From contig NZ_LT629804.1 of NCBI RefSeq assembly GCF_900105865.1, positions 248,001-312,000 on the forward strand: DNA of 64,000 nucleotides. The letters run 5' to 3'. Position 1 is the first letter of the stretch. The number at the start of each line of letters is the position of its first letter. The notes below the pieces were generated by a model that was not told the DNA's origin, did no database searches, and saw only the letters and a program-made list of their open reading frames with translations. The DNA is from Arcanobacterium phocae. Lineage in GTDB: Bacteria; Actinomycetota; Actinomycetes; Actinomycetales; Actinomycetaceae. Positions 38,139 to 50,591 of the stretch are shown piece after piece. Position numbers and translations under genes: made by a program.

Positions 38139-38228
38139 GGTGGTTAGTATATCCCCTCTCCTATAATGTCGTTCACTTTTACGATCAACTCTTATTCCTT
38201 ACCTCAATCTATTATGAAGGAAAATTCT

Positions 38229-38276
38229 ATGCATATTATCGATTTCTTCCTTCTTCATATACACTTATTAACATGA
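38229..38276 (+). CDS. 15-codon leader ORF coupled to the methyltransferase
   Basis: ATG at 38229 with GAAGGA seven bases upstream encodes MHIIDFFLLHIHLLT and ends in a TGA that overlaps the methyltransferase ATG (ATGA). The methyltransferase has no good site of its own, so translational coupling through this leader is likely. Confidence 0.45.
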   Translation: MHIIDFFLLHIHLLT

Positions 38277-40699
38277 ACTCTAAATCTCCAATTAACTCAT
38301 ACATTAGTCTTTTCAGCTCAGGTGGCATCGGCGATATCGGCTTCCGTGACGAAGAGTTCTTTTGTGTTGCTTCAGCAGAACTCTTGTCACGCAGGATAGA
38401 AGTTCAGCGCATAAATAAAATAGCGGAAGAAAGCCGCTTAATTTGCGGAGATTTAATGCAACCTGGCCATTTCAAAAAAGTACTCCGTTTAGCATCAGAG
38501 TTCACACAGGCTGAACAGCAGCCAATTACCACAATTATTGCGACTCCTCCCTGCCAAGGAATGTCAGTTGCCAATCACAAGAAGAAGAATGAACTAGCGA
38601 GAAATTCACTAGTCGTGCGCTCAATTGAAATAATACGAGCTATCCAACCCTTGACTTTCGTCTTCGAAAATGTTCCAGCTTTTATGAAGACCACATGCAC
38701 TGGAACAGACGGTATCGAAAGAACAATTGGTCAAGAAATCGAAAAAGAGCTTGGGGGAGAATACGAGTACTATTCCACGGTTTTGCAATTTAGCGAATTC
38801 GGCTCTCCATCGAGCAGGAAAAGATCTCTCACAATCGGCGTACGGAATGATGTAACTTGGGTAACTCCATTAGATCTATTTCCCCAACAAAGAAAGCCAA
38901 AGACTCTGAAAGAAGTCATTGGGCATCTTCCCTCACTAGAGATTATGGGAGAATGCTCTAGTAATGATCTCCTTCACGCATTCCGCCCGTACGAGCAGCG
39001 CATGCGCCCTTGGATATCAGATCTTAAACCTGGGCAATCTGCGTTCGACAATGTAGATCCGCGCCTACGTCCCCACCGGATAATTGACGGTCAGATTGTG
39101 CCAAACGCACAGAAAAATGGTGACAAGTATAAGCGTCTTCGGTGGGATTCAATACCACCTTGTGTTCACACACGGAACGACATTCTAGCAAGTCAAAACA
39201 CAATTCACCCAGAAGATGACCGTGTATTTAGCATAAGAGAACTGATGCTAATGATGGGGGTCCCTGAGGACTTCAGCTGGTTCGAAGGTCAAAAGGAGGC
39301 TCAAACCAGGTTAGACGTTGAGTCACTAAAGAAACATGCAATCAATATTCGACAGTGCCTAGGGGAAGCGATTCCGGTTCCTATAACACAAGCTATTGCA
39401 AAGAATATTAAGATAGCACTGACTTCACTGTTAACATTCAGTAAACAACAGCCCAAACGATCAGCTAATATAAGTAGCGCTACACCGGCACAAAAAGCTG
39501 CATATTTCCACATTAGCGAACAGAAAAAGAAGCAATTTTCTGCATACTATACAGAACCTCTAGTTGCCTTTTCAGTAATAAAACGCGCCTTGGAAAACAA
39601 AAAAATAGGAAAAAGAGGACTGCGTGTTCTAGAACCGTCTGCAGGAACAGGTGTCTTTGTGCACACACTTAGCAGCTTTGCCGTCTTTAACGATATCGAA
39701 CTAATTGCGTATGAATTAGATACTGAAATATACCCCAGACTATTAGAATCAGTTCACGCAAGTAATAACTTTTCCAAAATAGCCATCCATAACGAAGATT
39801 TTCTATCTGCAAATTGTGAAAGTACCGTTGATCTGATTATCGGTAATCCTCCTTTTGGAAGGAAAAAAACTGAGAAGGAAAGTCTCTGGAATGACGAGCC
39901 AGAGCTGTCAGTTCGATTCTTAAATAAGGCACTATCGATGTGCAAATCGGTGAACTTCATTTTACCAAAGTCCATACTTCACGCAGCCTACTACCGGAAA
40001 ACTCGAGAAATGATTTCGAAGTCCTCAAGTGTTTCGCACATTCTAGACTTCGGTGAATTCACATTCCCAGGGGTTAAAATTGAAACTTTAGGCCTTTGTG
40101 TGACGGATCAGAAAAAAGATAGTCGGAATAGCACTACAAAAATTAAGTCATGGATTCAAAATTCCTCCATCGAAAAGCCGTCTCTCTATGTGATGGATGA
40201 TCATTTTCCCACATGGACGATCTACCGTAATGATAGTTTCGATAACCTTATTCAGAGACTTCAGCTCGGTGCTTTTATGGCTTGGAGAGATCGACGAATT
40301 AGTAGAAAATTTGCTTCCGCCACAGGTACTAAAGTGATCCGCGGTAAAAATATCGCAAATGGTGGGAATCTTTCGCCAGCAAAAGGAGATTATCTTATTA
40401 AACCTGAACTAGCAGCTCCAATCAGGAACACGATAGATGCACTTCCTGGGAACACGAAGCTTCTAGTGCCAAATCTAACCTACAAACCTCGAGCAACTCT
40501 TTATTCTCCAGATTCCGGCATTCCTGAAGGGAGCTGTGCAGTCCTTTATGGGGATCTAGAAAACTCTCAGATACAATCGTTTATTGAATTTTCATCCAGC
40601 AAGGAATTTGAAGAATTTTATAGAATTGCATGTAATAGAGCAACCAGATCGATAAACATCGACTCCTGCTTAGTATTTTGGTGGGGCGTACCCTCCTAA
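38273..40699 (+). CDS. Fused C5-cytosine and N6-adenine DNA methyltransferase
   Basis: 808 residues with two methylase domains. N-terminal C5-MTase: motif I LFSSGGIGDIGF (13-24), motif IV TPPCQGMS (91-98, catalytic Cys 94), motif VI ENV (132), motif VIII SRKRSLTIGVR (about 181), motif IX/X region (HTRNDI, CLGEAIPVPI, about 299-372). C-terminal N6-adenine MTase: motif I EPSAGTGVFV (454), motif IV NPPFG (525-529), then a target-recognition-like region ending SINIDSCLVFWWG, a natural-looking end. Such fusions methylate different bases on the two strands of an asymmetric site. The likely nuclease is the HNH protein at 45.2 kb, separated from it by IS elements. AT-rich relative to its neighbours, suggesting transfer. 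Confidence 0.88.
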   Translation: MNSKSPINSYISLFSSGGIGDIGFRDEEFFCVASAELLSRRIEVQRINKIAEESRLICGDLMQPGHFKKVLRLASEFTQAEQQPITTIIATPPCQGMSVANHKKKNELARNSLVVRSIEIIRAIQPLTFVFENVPAFMKTTCTGTDGIERTIGQEIEKELGGEYEYYSTVLQFSEFGSPSSRKRSLTIGVRNDVTWVTPLDLFPQQRKPKTLKEVIGHLPSLEIMGECSSNDLLHAFRPYEQRMRPWISDLKPGQSAFDNVDPRLRPHRIIDGQIVPNAQKNGDKYKRLRWDSIPPCVHTRNDILASQNTIHPEDDRVFSIRELMLMMGVPEDFSWFEGQKEAQTRLDVESLKKHAINIRQCLGEAIPVPITQAIAKNIKIALTSLLTFSKQQPKRSANISSATPAQKAAYFHISEQKKKQFSAYYTEPLVAFSVIKRALENKKIGKRGLRVLEPSAGTGVFVHTLSSFAVFNDIELIAYELDTEIYPRLLESVHASNNFSKIAIHNEDFLSANCESTVDLIIGNPPFGRKKTEKESLWNDEPELSVRFLNKALSMCKSVNFILPKSILHAAYYRKTREMISKSSSVSHILDFGEFTFPGVKIETLGLCVTDQKKDSRNSTTKIKSWIQNSSIEKPSLYVMDDHFPTWTIYRNDSFDNLIQRLQLGAFMAWRDRRISRKFASATGTKVIRGKNIANGGNLSPAKGDYLIKPELAAPIRNTIDALPGNTKLLVPNLTYKPRATLYSPDSGIPEGSCAVLYGDLENSQIQSFIEFSSSKEFEEFYRIACNRATRSINIDSCLVFWWGVPS

Positions 40700-40706
40700 A
40701 ATGTCT

Positions 40707-43272
<2,566 letters not shown>

Positions 43273-43464
43273 CTATTCAACAGTCTTCCGCGCCTTATGC
43301 CACATTCAGAAAAGAAGTCCTTCTCGACAAAACTTCTCCAAAGACAGCACCTAAAACAAGTAATTCCAATTATATAAAAGTCATTTTCTGTTTCTACTAA
43401 ATCATCAGCAGGGATAACCTGTAAACATTTTAAGCGAATTTAAAGGCGAGAATTTGTCATTTTT
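43273..43464. other. AT-rich spacer with a truncated reading frame
   Basis: Low-GC DNA between IS-A copy 1 and the 93-residue gene. A minus-strand frame of about 50 codons (VIPADDLVETENDFYIIGIT near its start) runs into the IS-A end without a proper start; it may be a gene cut by the insertion. Confidence 0.35.
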
Positions 43465-43746
43465 CTACGCTTTTGCACGAATTAGCTCGCAAAATTCTTT
43501 GCAATTAATCCTGCCATAAATACCTGCTCTCCCCGCTGTCATGTTCCTTTTCAGACACTCCGGAACACCCTCCTCCTCTTTAAAATGAATCCGTTCTTCC
43601 GGCCCCCATGCACCTTGGTTTTGATTGTCCTCATGAACACGGAAATCAACATTATCAGAACTCAAAATATATTCAATTGCCTCTTGAAGTTCTTCTTCTG
43701 ATTTGAACCGAACCTGCCCATGCTTTCCAAATACCAACTTTTTCAT
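43465..43746 (-). CDS. Small unknown protein between two IS-A copies
   Basis: 93 residues from the ATG at 43746, which has a strong AGGAGGT site. Charged and soluble (MKKLVFGKHGQVRFKSEEEL at the start, FCELIRAKA at the end). No family recognised. The AT-rich composition and the very strong Shine-Dalgarno resemble Firmicutes genes. It lies between two directly repeated IS-A copies like the passenger of a composite transposon. Confidence 0.6.
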   Translation of the reverse strand: MKKLVFGKHGQVRFKSEEELQEAIEYILSSDNVDFRVHEDNQNQGAWGPEERIHFKEEEGVPECLKRNMTAGRAGIYGRINCKEFCELIRAKA

Positions 43747-43918
43747 CACTCTACCTCCTACTAATAAGTGAAAAGTCATTTTATTCTATATCAGCAAGTC
43801 AGAAATCATTTTATTCTGATAGTTATTACGCTATAACAGCTTGAAGCATACTGAGATTTGTTCTGTCTTTACGTTATGGATTTTACTTTACCCGGTTTTA
43901 CCGCATCTAACTACGGTT

Positions 43919-45169
43919 TGGAGTGGTCTAGTTTTTAGGTCCAGTTGGCTTAAGAGTTGACCGTGTTTTCCTGTTTGCATTGTTCCGCATATTGTCGTGG
44001 GCTAAGGTAGCCTATCGAGGAACGCGGATGGAAGTTATTTCAGCGCCGTGACCAGTGAGCCACCAACGTTTGGGCGTGTTCTAAGTTCTCGATGCAATTA
44101 TCTTCAAAGAGCTCGTCTCTCATTCGATTGTGAAACGATTCAACAAACCCGTTATGCCAAGGCTGGCCAGGTGGAATAATCGCCTGAAGCGTCTGATCCT
44201 CACCAGCCCATTCATGTAAGACTTGAGAGATAAATTCAAGGTCCGTTATCCAACCGGATCACCCGTGGCCTGCCACCATGTTCGAGTCAGGCCAGATCGA
44301 GTAACTCGATGACCGAAGTCGCATCACGTCTATCATCGACAACGAAAGCAACATGTTCACGGATATATTCCTCAATGATGTTACACATCTTGATCTTCTC
44401 CCCACACCGGGCCTGAATCACACTGGAAAACATGCGCCCACACGTCTTTAGGGGTATTAACCGGGAGAACCTCACGATGATCTATACCAGTTAAACACTT
44501 ACGTTTCTTCCTGGGTGCTGCACTCAGACTTTCCTGGCGCCAGATTCGGAAGAAGGTTTCCCGACATACTCCATATCCTTGTGCTAGGGCTGTAATCTAG
44601 ACACGCCGGTTACCCCACCGGCGATGATCCTTGAGCAAATGCGTGCATCCACTAGCACAAGGGAGGATACTTAACAGATTTGCTATCGTAGCATCTTGCA
44701 TGCCGTTAAGCACTGCCTGAGAGCACAACAATGTGCCAGGCAAGTCTTTGGCAATAACCCAACTCGATCAGATACCATATTGCATCGTGGCAACAAGCTG
44801 GGCTTAAAAGTTTCCCTCTGACAATTCCATCCACGCTGCTTTTCCAGCTCCTCCTGGCCTAGCAGGCGCTTCAAGCGCGAGTTCTCCTCGCGTAAGCGCT
44901 GGAGTTCTTTAGCCTCACACCTAGTCATTGACCCGTAGGTAGCCTGCCACCGATTTAGCCTCGCTTACCTAATTTCCTGTCCGGTCAGGATCTGGGCCAT
45001 ACTCGCCCCACCTTCTTTAAGTTCCCGAGCCTTTCCAACTTACGAACAGCTTGTTTAAGGAGGTGTGTTTACTAAACTTTTTCACCATTGACCCATTCTC
45101 CCCAACCATAGGCAGGGTATCAATAGACAACACTCAAGTCACCTGACCTTAAAAACTTAGGGCACTCCA
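43919..45169 (-). mobile_element. IS-A copy 2: IS3-family element without insertion, same lesions
   Basis: 1251 bases, same orientation and nearly the same sequence as copy 1. One visible difference is in a 62-codon fragment (ATCATC versus ATCTTC near 42497/44395). Carries the same frameshifts and stops in its transposase, so it could not have moved by its own enzyme after decay. Ends TGGAGTGG...CACTCCA; no target duplication seen. Confidence 0.88.
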
Positions 45170-45236
45170 AAGTTTACTTCCGCCTGAATATATTTGGAAG
45201 TAAACTTGAGCTCTTCTATATTTTGATGAAGTAAAA

Positions 45237-46433
45237 CTAAACGACGTAAGCAATGATCATTTCTTGAAGTTTCTCATAAGTTGCATTCTTTACTTCCAGC
45301 CCCCATCCCTCTTTAAGGACTTGTGAAAAATTCTCGTATGAATACATTCCATCACCGATATCTACACTCGTTTTAATGGATTCTAGTTTTCTGGCTAAAC
45401 ATATTCGCTGAAACATAGGATCCACAATCGTTGTATTTCCATTCGGATGTGCTTCACCTAAATGTTGCCCCGGAGTTAAAGCAATCAAATTCTCAAGAGT
45501 ATCCTTTAACGCGGGAAATTGACTTGCTGGGAAAATATGGTGGATATGAGAAGCTTTAATTCCAGTAGTATCACCAACTTCGGAGATTCCCGCATGATAA
45601 TCACGAACTTTTTTCTTTGCAGAGTTTAGAATTGTCTGACGTTGACCAACTGCCTGGTTTTCAAGAATCTGATAGTACTCTTTCCTAGTTTTATTTTTCG
45701 GCTTTCCAGTGCGGTAATCTCGAAAATTAGGCCGATTATAAGTCAAGTCATAAGAGCTTGGCGGCTGCTTCATAACCTTTCCGCGTTCAACACCTGGAAC
45801 CATATATTGATAAGCAATTAAATTGATAACCTTCGAAAAAATTCTACTTGCTTCTACACAGGGATCCTTTGCGCCCCGAGAGCCTAAACCCTGCTCAACC
45901 ATCAATGCACAAAACGCACGTTTCAGTGTTTGCATATCGTCATTGGTATGCTGGCCATTTATGTAATTTTCTATATTCTGCCACCAGTTAAAATTTTCTA
46001 AAGACCATCGTATGTACTTAATTAGAAAAACTCGACAAACACTTTCATTCCCTGAGAGCTTAACTAAAACAGGCTTATTCCGAACCCGATATCTTCGACA
46101 TTTTCCAGATTGTGATTCTAAAACTCCTGCACATGCCAACACAGAAAGATTCTGAGAAATTAGTTTATCATACTCATTCGCAGCATTTTCGTTATCGAGT
46201 GAAGGCTTTCCATATTCTCTCTCAAGAACAAAATTCAACGAATTTGATTTTTGAACTTGGAACCTAGTAAACCACCCGTCATCACTTTGGTTAATATCTA
46301 AAAGATCTACGGCCTGTGCTATAATAGCTAAATTTCCAGGCAGAACTTTCTGGTCATACCACCGCGCGCCATCTGCATAACCCGCTACAAGAGCATCAGC
46401 TAATCCTTGTTCAACAGACGAGATTTGTTCCAT
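45237..46433 (-). CDS. HNH endonuclease, candidate restriction enzyme
   Basis: 398 residues. C-terminal HNH domain: IKASHIHHIFPASQFP (about 296), ENLIALTPGQHLGEAHP, and a following PMFQRICLARKL helix. The N-terminal 280 residues are helical and of unknown fold, probably for DNA recognition. Located in the same island as the fused methyltransferase at 38.3 kb, from which it is now separated by 4.5 kb of IS DNA; it is the best candidate for the cognate nuclease. AT-rich. The pairing is inference. Confidence 0.75.
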   Translation of the reverse strand: MEQISSVEQGLADALVAGYADGARWYDQKVLPGNLAIIAQAVDLLDINQSDDGWFTRFQVQKSNSLNFVLEREYGKPSLDNENAANEYDKLISQNLSVLACAGVLESQSGKCRRYRVRNKPVLVKLSGNESVCRVFLIKYIRWSLENFNWWQNIENYINGQHTNDDMQTLKRAFCALMVEQGLGSRGAKDPCVEASRIFSKVINLIAYQYMVPGVERGKVMKQPPSSYDLTYNRPNFRDYRTGKPKNKTRKEYYQILENQAVGQRQTILNSAKKKVRDYHAGISEVGDTTGIKASHIHHIFPASQFPALKDTLENLIALTPGQHLGEAHPNGNTTIVDPMFQRICLARKLESIKTSVDIGDGMYSYENFSQVLKEGWGLEVKNATYEKLQEMIIAYVV

Positions 46434-46471
46434 TGCTGCTTCACCTATCCGATAGAGTGTTAATAGCGATT

Positions 46472-46912
46472 TTATTTTACAATAGTCAAATATTCGTGAA
46501 TTAACATTTCAGGAACTTCGTAGATATTTTGCAGCTCCTCAATGACTGGAATATCAGCCGGCGCCCATTGCACACTGAATAGTTCATCAGCTCCCAGCCA
46601 GCGGATTTCTTGGTGCTCAGTCAGGGTTGGTTCGCTGCCTATAATATTTGCAAAGTAAGCATCGAGCCGAACGATTCCAAAATCGTATTCATACTCTGAT
46701 CGGGCAATGAATTCACCTACTTCGGCGTCAGTAAGCAATTCTTCACGCAGCTCACGAGCAAGTGTTTGCTGCGGGCTCTCCCCTGGCTCGATCTTTCCAC
46801 CGGGAAATTCCCAATATCCTTCGAGAGCACGCCCCGGACCACGCTGCGCAGCCATAATTTTACCGTCGCACACAAAAACAGCACCAACCACGTGAATTAA
46901 TTTCTTCGTCAT
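46472..46912 (-). CDS. NUDIX hydrolase, MutT-like
   Basis: 146 residues from the ATG at 46912 (MTKKLIHVVGAVFVCDGKI). NUDIX box GGKIEPGESPQQTLARELRE-EL at about 40-62 and EYEYDFG. Predicted to hydrolyse oxidised dNTPs such as 8-oxo-dGTP. A housekeeping-type gene lying inside the island; involvement in defence is not suggested by sequence. Confidence 0.9.
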   Translation of the reverse strand: MTKKLIHVVGAVFVCDGKIMAAQRGPGRALEGYWEFPGGKIEPGESPQQTLARELREELLTDAEVGEFIARSEYEYDFGIVRLDAYFANIIGSEPTLTEHQEIRWLGADELFSVQWAPADIPVIEELQNIYEVPEMLIHEYLTIVK

Positions 46913-47049
46913 AGTTAAAACTCTCAATAGTCTAAAGCAACTAATCAAAATATAGTAGAGTCAGCAAAAACTAAAATTTTCGGTAACAACAAATGGCACC
47001 ACCTATAAATATGCTGAAACGCCAATTTAAATTAGAGATATGTCTGAGT

Positions 47050-47658
47050 CTAAGTAGTCCTAAAAGGATCGGTATGGGAGAATTGTTGAGCAAAGGCGTC
47101 TTTCAATAGGTCAGCGACTTTCCGAACCACTTCGACATAGCAGAAAACTTTTGACATTGGGGCACGTAAATTCCCACTATGACTCACTGAGTTTCGTTCA
47201 TTAACAAAATCATCAAGCAACTTTTTAATCGTGCCATTTGTTGGCATTCTAACCTTGGCGCTGTACTGCATTTCGGATTTCATTTTTTCCCAGAAATCCT
47301 CTACTATCGTTTGATCCAAACATTTCATCCGTTTCCTGATGGAGTCAGCACGCGGATTCTCTCCGTAGGGCACGATATTCCCCCGCAAAAATGAGTGAAA
47401 TTCTCGATTTGAGTATGTCTCAATAAACATATTCAGATAATATTTCAACACAGTCTCAAGATAAGCTGACGATTGAAGAACTAAGAGTTTTAAAAAATAG
47501 TTAACAAGAGCATCCTGTTCAGTTCCTGCATCACCACCAGTTCGATCTTTCAGTTGAAGATCATTTTTTTCCAACTCTAATAGATATTTTTCTATGTCGT
47601 TCAGCGTTGACTCGCAGTTTTGCACATCCTTTAAAGTTATTGGATTTTCACGACTCAT
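47050..47658 (-). CDS. HEPN-domain protein paired with DUF262
   Basis: 202 residues, all helical. The HEPN RNase signature R-x4-H is present as ERNSVSHSG (about 154-162), as in the RiboL-PSP-HEPN/MAE_28990 group. Starts two bases after the DUF262 stop, so the two are co-translated. HEPN proteins of this kind often act as toxic RNases in phage defence. Activity is inferred. Confidence 0.75.
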   Translation of the reverse strand: MSRENPITLKDVQNCESTLNDIEKYLLELEKNDLQLKDRTGGDAGTEQDALVNYFLKLLVLQSSAYLETVLKYYLNMFIETYSNREFHSFLRGNIVPYGENPRADSIRKRMKCLDQTIVEDFWEKMKSEMQYSAKVRMPTNGTIKKLLDDFVNERNSVSHSGNLRAPMSKVFCYVEVVRKVADLLKDAFAQQFSHTDPFRTT

Positions 47659-47660
47659 GA

Positions 47661-48794
47661 TTAATCAACATTTCTAAACGCTGAAATCGCAATATTCATC
47701 CGGTCCATGACCTGACGCTCATCTGCAGTCGAACCAGTAATCACTGCACTAAAATCCTGGTTCTTTCTTAAATTTCTTACACAATTTTCCACCTCATCAA
47801 TTTCGATACCAGACTCACTAAGTCGTGTCATTAAACCAACAAACAAGGCGTCGGACCAAGCATTATTCACCTGATTCGATAGGAATTTGAGCGCAACATC
47901 GGAAGAACTACTACTTGATAAAATTTCTGCAGCACGAAGAAATTGCGTGCCAGCATTCTTAATGTTGGGAGTGAGGCCACTTTCCATGAAATTATTTAAG
48001 AATAATTTCTGCGGTCGCTTATATCCTTGCCAGCCTAAGTACATTGCGAGAATTCTCGTGACAAGCTCATGATCCCTCACTCGTGGGCTACGTTTGCCAT
48101 ATAACTTTCGCCAACAAGAATTCGAATTGAGATCCTCAATATAGTCCACTAAATCTCCTGCATAAGAAGCAATACGAACTTCATGAGATGTGAGTTGTGT
48201 GCCTCCCGAATTCAAGCGCTCAAAAATTTGGTATATCGCTCGATGATTCATCGGGTCTGGTCTGGTTGAAAGAACTATAGCCTGTATAAGCGCGTTATCA
48301 AGCTGACGGCGGAGGTCATCCGGCAGGCTTCGATAATCTCTCCCTTTAAACCTCTCATCTACGGATTCAAGAGTAAACTTACGATCCCCCAGCGTAAAGC
48401 CGTTATAGAACTGCTGTAACGTAACTAACCTCTGCTGTCCATCAAGAACGAGCAGTCGTTGATCTTCCTGTTTCACCAAAAAAATATTTGGGATCGGGTA
48501 CCCAAGTAAAATTGATTCAATAAACTTATCTTGTTGCGATTTATTCCACACAAACCCACGCTGGAAGCCACCAGTTTCAATATCATCGTTCCTGTTTCCA
48601 AATCGAGGAATAAGGATGTCATCTTTATTTAGCCTGCGTACAAGGCCTTCGACATCAAAATCTTGCCCAGAATACGAAACTTCAACATCATTACCAGCTG
48701 AGATGCTCGTATCTTCTCTTTCTTCCTCAGATAGTTCATAGCTTTCTTCATCGGAAATCTCATAAATTGACATCTTGCCACTTTGATCGAACAT
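47661..48794 (-). CDS. DUF262 (GmrS-like) protein
   Basis: 377 residues. N-terminal acidic tail, then the DUF262 ParB-like fold: FGNRNDDIETGGFQRGFVW, FIESILLGYPIPNIFL, and LLVLDGQQRLVTL (DGQQR 118-122, the NTP-binding/nuclease motif), then RLNSGGTQLTSHEVR. The DUF1524 HNH half of a full GmrSD protein is absent. First gene of a two-gene unit with the HEPN protein; a likely anti-phage pair. Confidence 0.85.
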   Translation of the reverse strand: MFDQSGKMSIYEISDEESYELSEEEREDTSISAGNDVEVSYSGQDFDVEGLVRRLNKDDILIPRFGNRNDDIETGGFQRGFVWNKSQQDKFIESILLGYPIPNIFLVKQEDQRLLVLDGQQRLVTLQQFYNGFTLGDRKFTLESVDERFKGRDYRSLPDDLRRQLDNALIQAIVLSTRPDPMNHRAIYQIFERLNSGGTQLTSHEVRIASYAGDLVDYIEDLNSNSCWRKLYGKRSPRVRDHELVTRILAMYLGWQGYKRPQKLFLNNFMESGLTPNIKNAGTQFLRAAEILSSSSSSDVALKFLSNQVNNAWSDALFVGLMTRLSESGIEIDEVENCVRNLRKNQDFSAVITGSTADERQVMDRMNIAISAFRNVD

Positions 48795-48941
48795 AATGCC
48801 GCTTTCTCCCGTTAATTGTGAAAGAACTGCTTTAAAACTTATACACTAAAACATTAACACCGAATTAGTAATGAAACTAACGTTCCAAATAAATTAACTA
48901 GGACTCTAGTTATGAAAAAGAAAAATGTTTGGAAACATAAA

Positions 48942-49748
48942 TTATAAAACCGTTTCACATTCAACAATTAGTCTGCGCAGCTTACCCCGCCCGGAAAGCC
49001 CCGGACCGGCGAACTTGCGCACGAGTCTGCGTGGGGCATGACGCACCACCACGCTCGCGATCTTGTACAGCACAGTCGGCGTCACTTCAACTCGGCCCGC
49101 CCGGGCAGCCGCCAACGCAGCCCGCACCACTTGCTCGGGGCTAGCAAATACCACTGCCGGCCACTGCGACGAATCTACGTGGGAACGCTCATGGAACTCG
49201 GTGCGAATCAGGCCCGGATTAACCACCGTCACCCCTACCCCGGTACCCGCCAATTCTACCGCCAGCCCCTCACTGAACGTCCGCACCCATGCCTTGTGCG
49301 CTGAATATGTGCCTTGCACGGTCAGCGAGGTCATCGAGGCCACATTAATAATCGTGCCTCGCCCGCGCGCTACCATCGCCTCGGCAGCCGCGTGGCTGAG
49401 CATCATCACTGCTCGAACCATCACATTCAAGCCATCAAGTTCACGCGCAATGGATCCACCCACAAAATCCTGACCCAGCCCGAAACCAGCATTATTGACC
49501 AGCAAACTAATCGGCTCATCTCTAGCGCCCAGCCGCTGCGCCACCCGCTGGGTATCCGCCACATCACCAAGATCGGCGGCAATAACTTCAACCTCAACGC
49601 CGTAGGTTTCTCGAATTTGGCCACCGACGTCGTCCAATCGTTCCTGGTTGCGCGCAACCAGCACGACGTCGTGCCCATCACTAGCTAGCTGGCGAGCAAA
49701 GGCGAGCCCTAGCCCTGCACTTGCTCCGGTAATCAACGCTCGTCCCAT
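48942..49748 (-). CDS. Short-chain dehydrogenase/reductase
   Basis: 268 residues, classical SDR: TGASAGLGLAFA (cofactor loop, 7-18), LVNNAGFGLG (about 84), INVASMTS (Ser about 137) and YSAHKAW (Tyr-x3-Lys, about 150). NAD(P)-dependent oxidoreductase of unknown substrate. GC-rich relative to the island before it, marking the return to the core chromosome. Confidence 0.9.
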   Translation of the reverse strand: MGRALITGASAGLGLAFARQLASDGHDVVLVARNQERLDDVGGQIRETYGVEVEVIAADLGDVADTQRVAQRLGARDEPISLLVNNAGFGLGQDFVGGSIARELDGLNVMVRAVMMLSHAAAEAMVARGRGTIINVASMTSLTVQGTYSAHKAWVRTFSEGLAVELAGTGVGVTVVNPGLIRTEFHERSHVDSSQWPAVVFASPEQVVRAALAAARAGRVEVTPTVLYKIASVVVRHAPRRLVRKFAGPGLSGRGKLRRLIVECETVL

Positions 49749-49784
49749 ACGACAAGACTACCGCGTGCCCCGTAGACTGGTCTC

Positions 49785-50591
49785 ATGAAGATCGCAACGT
49801 GGAATATTAACTCTGCCCGCGCCCGCGCCGAGCGCATCCTAAACGTCCTAGAACGTCACGATTTAGACGTGTTGGCGTTGCAGGAAATCAAGTGCAAACC
49901 CGAGCAATTCCCGGCAGCCGAGATTGAGGCAGCCGGTTACGAGATCGCCGCCCATGGGCTTAACCAATGGAACGGCGTGGCGATTATTTCCCGCGTGGGT
50001 TTATCCGATGTGCGCTACGAGTTTCCCGGCCAGCCCGGGTTCACCAAGGGTATTCCCGACGACGGTTCCACATTTATCAACGGCCCGATTGAAGCACGTG
50101 CGATCGGCGCTCGCGTAGGCGGAATAGATTTGTGGTCGCTTTATGTTCCTAATGGCCGGGCGGTTGGCGATCCGCACTATTTCTATAAGTTGGAGTTTTT
50201 GCGCGCCTTGCGCGACTTCGCCCAGACTCAAACCCAGCAGGGTATCGATGTGGCACTGGTTGGTGATTGGAATGTTATTCCCACCGACGACGACGTGTGG
50301 GACCGTTTCGCCTTAGATGACGATATTTATATGACCGACGCCGAACGGGCAGCTTTCCATGCGTTCAATACAGTTGGCATGCGTGAGGTTTCGCGAGATT
50401 TCGCCACGAACTACACGTTCTGGGATTATCAAAAGTTGCGTTTCCCGAAGAATGAGGGTTTGCGGATCGACTATGTGTGGGCATCGGAAGGACTGGCCCA
50501 ACGCACGATCGCCGGCGCAATCGACCGCGACGAACGCAAAGGTAAGGGCGCTTCAGATCACGTGCCAGTGATCGTCGAATTTGCTAACTAG
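49785..50591 (+). CDS. xth: Exodeoxyribonuclease III
   Basis: 268 residues with ExoIII motifs: KIATWNINSARAR at the start, LALQEIKC (catalytic Glu about 36), LVGDWNVIPTDDDVWD (about 163), RIDYVWAS (about 227) and SDHVPVIVEF at the end. An AP endonuclease/3'-exonuclease of base-excision repair. Divergent from the SDR gene; overlaps the convergent serine hydrolase gene end by eight bases. Confidence 0.93.
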   Translation: MKIATWNINSARARAERILNVLERHDLDVLALQEIKCKPEQFPAAEIEAAGYEIAAHGLNQWNGVAIISRVGLSDVRYEFPGQPGFTKGIPDDGSTFINGPIEARAIGARVGGIDLWSLYVPNGRAVGDPHYFYKLEFLRALRDFAQTQTQQGIDVALVGDWNVIPTDDDVWDRFALDDDIYMTDAERAAFHAFNTVGMREVSRDFATNYTFWDYQKLRFPKNEGLRIDYVWASEGLAQRTIAGAIDRDERKGKGASDHVPVIVEFAN

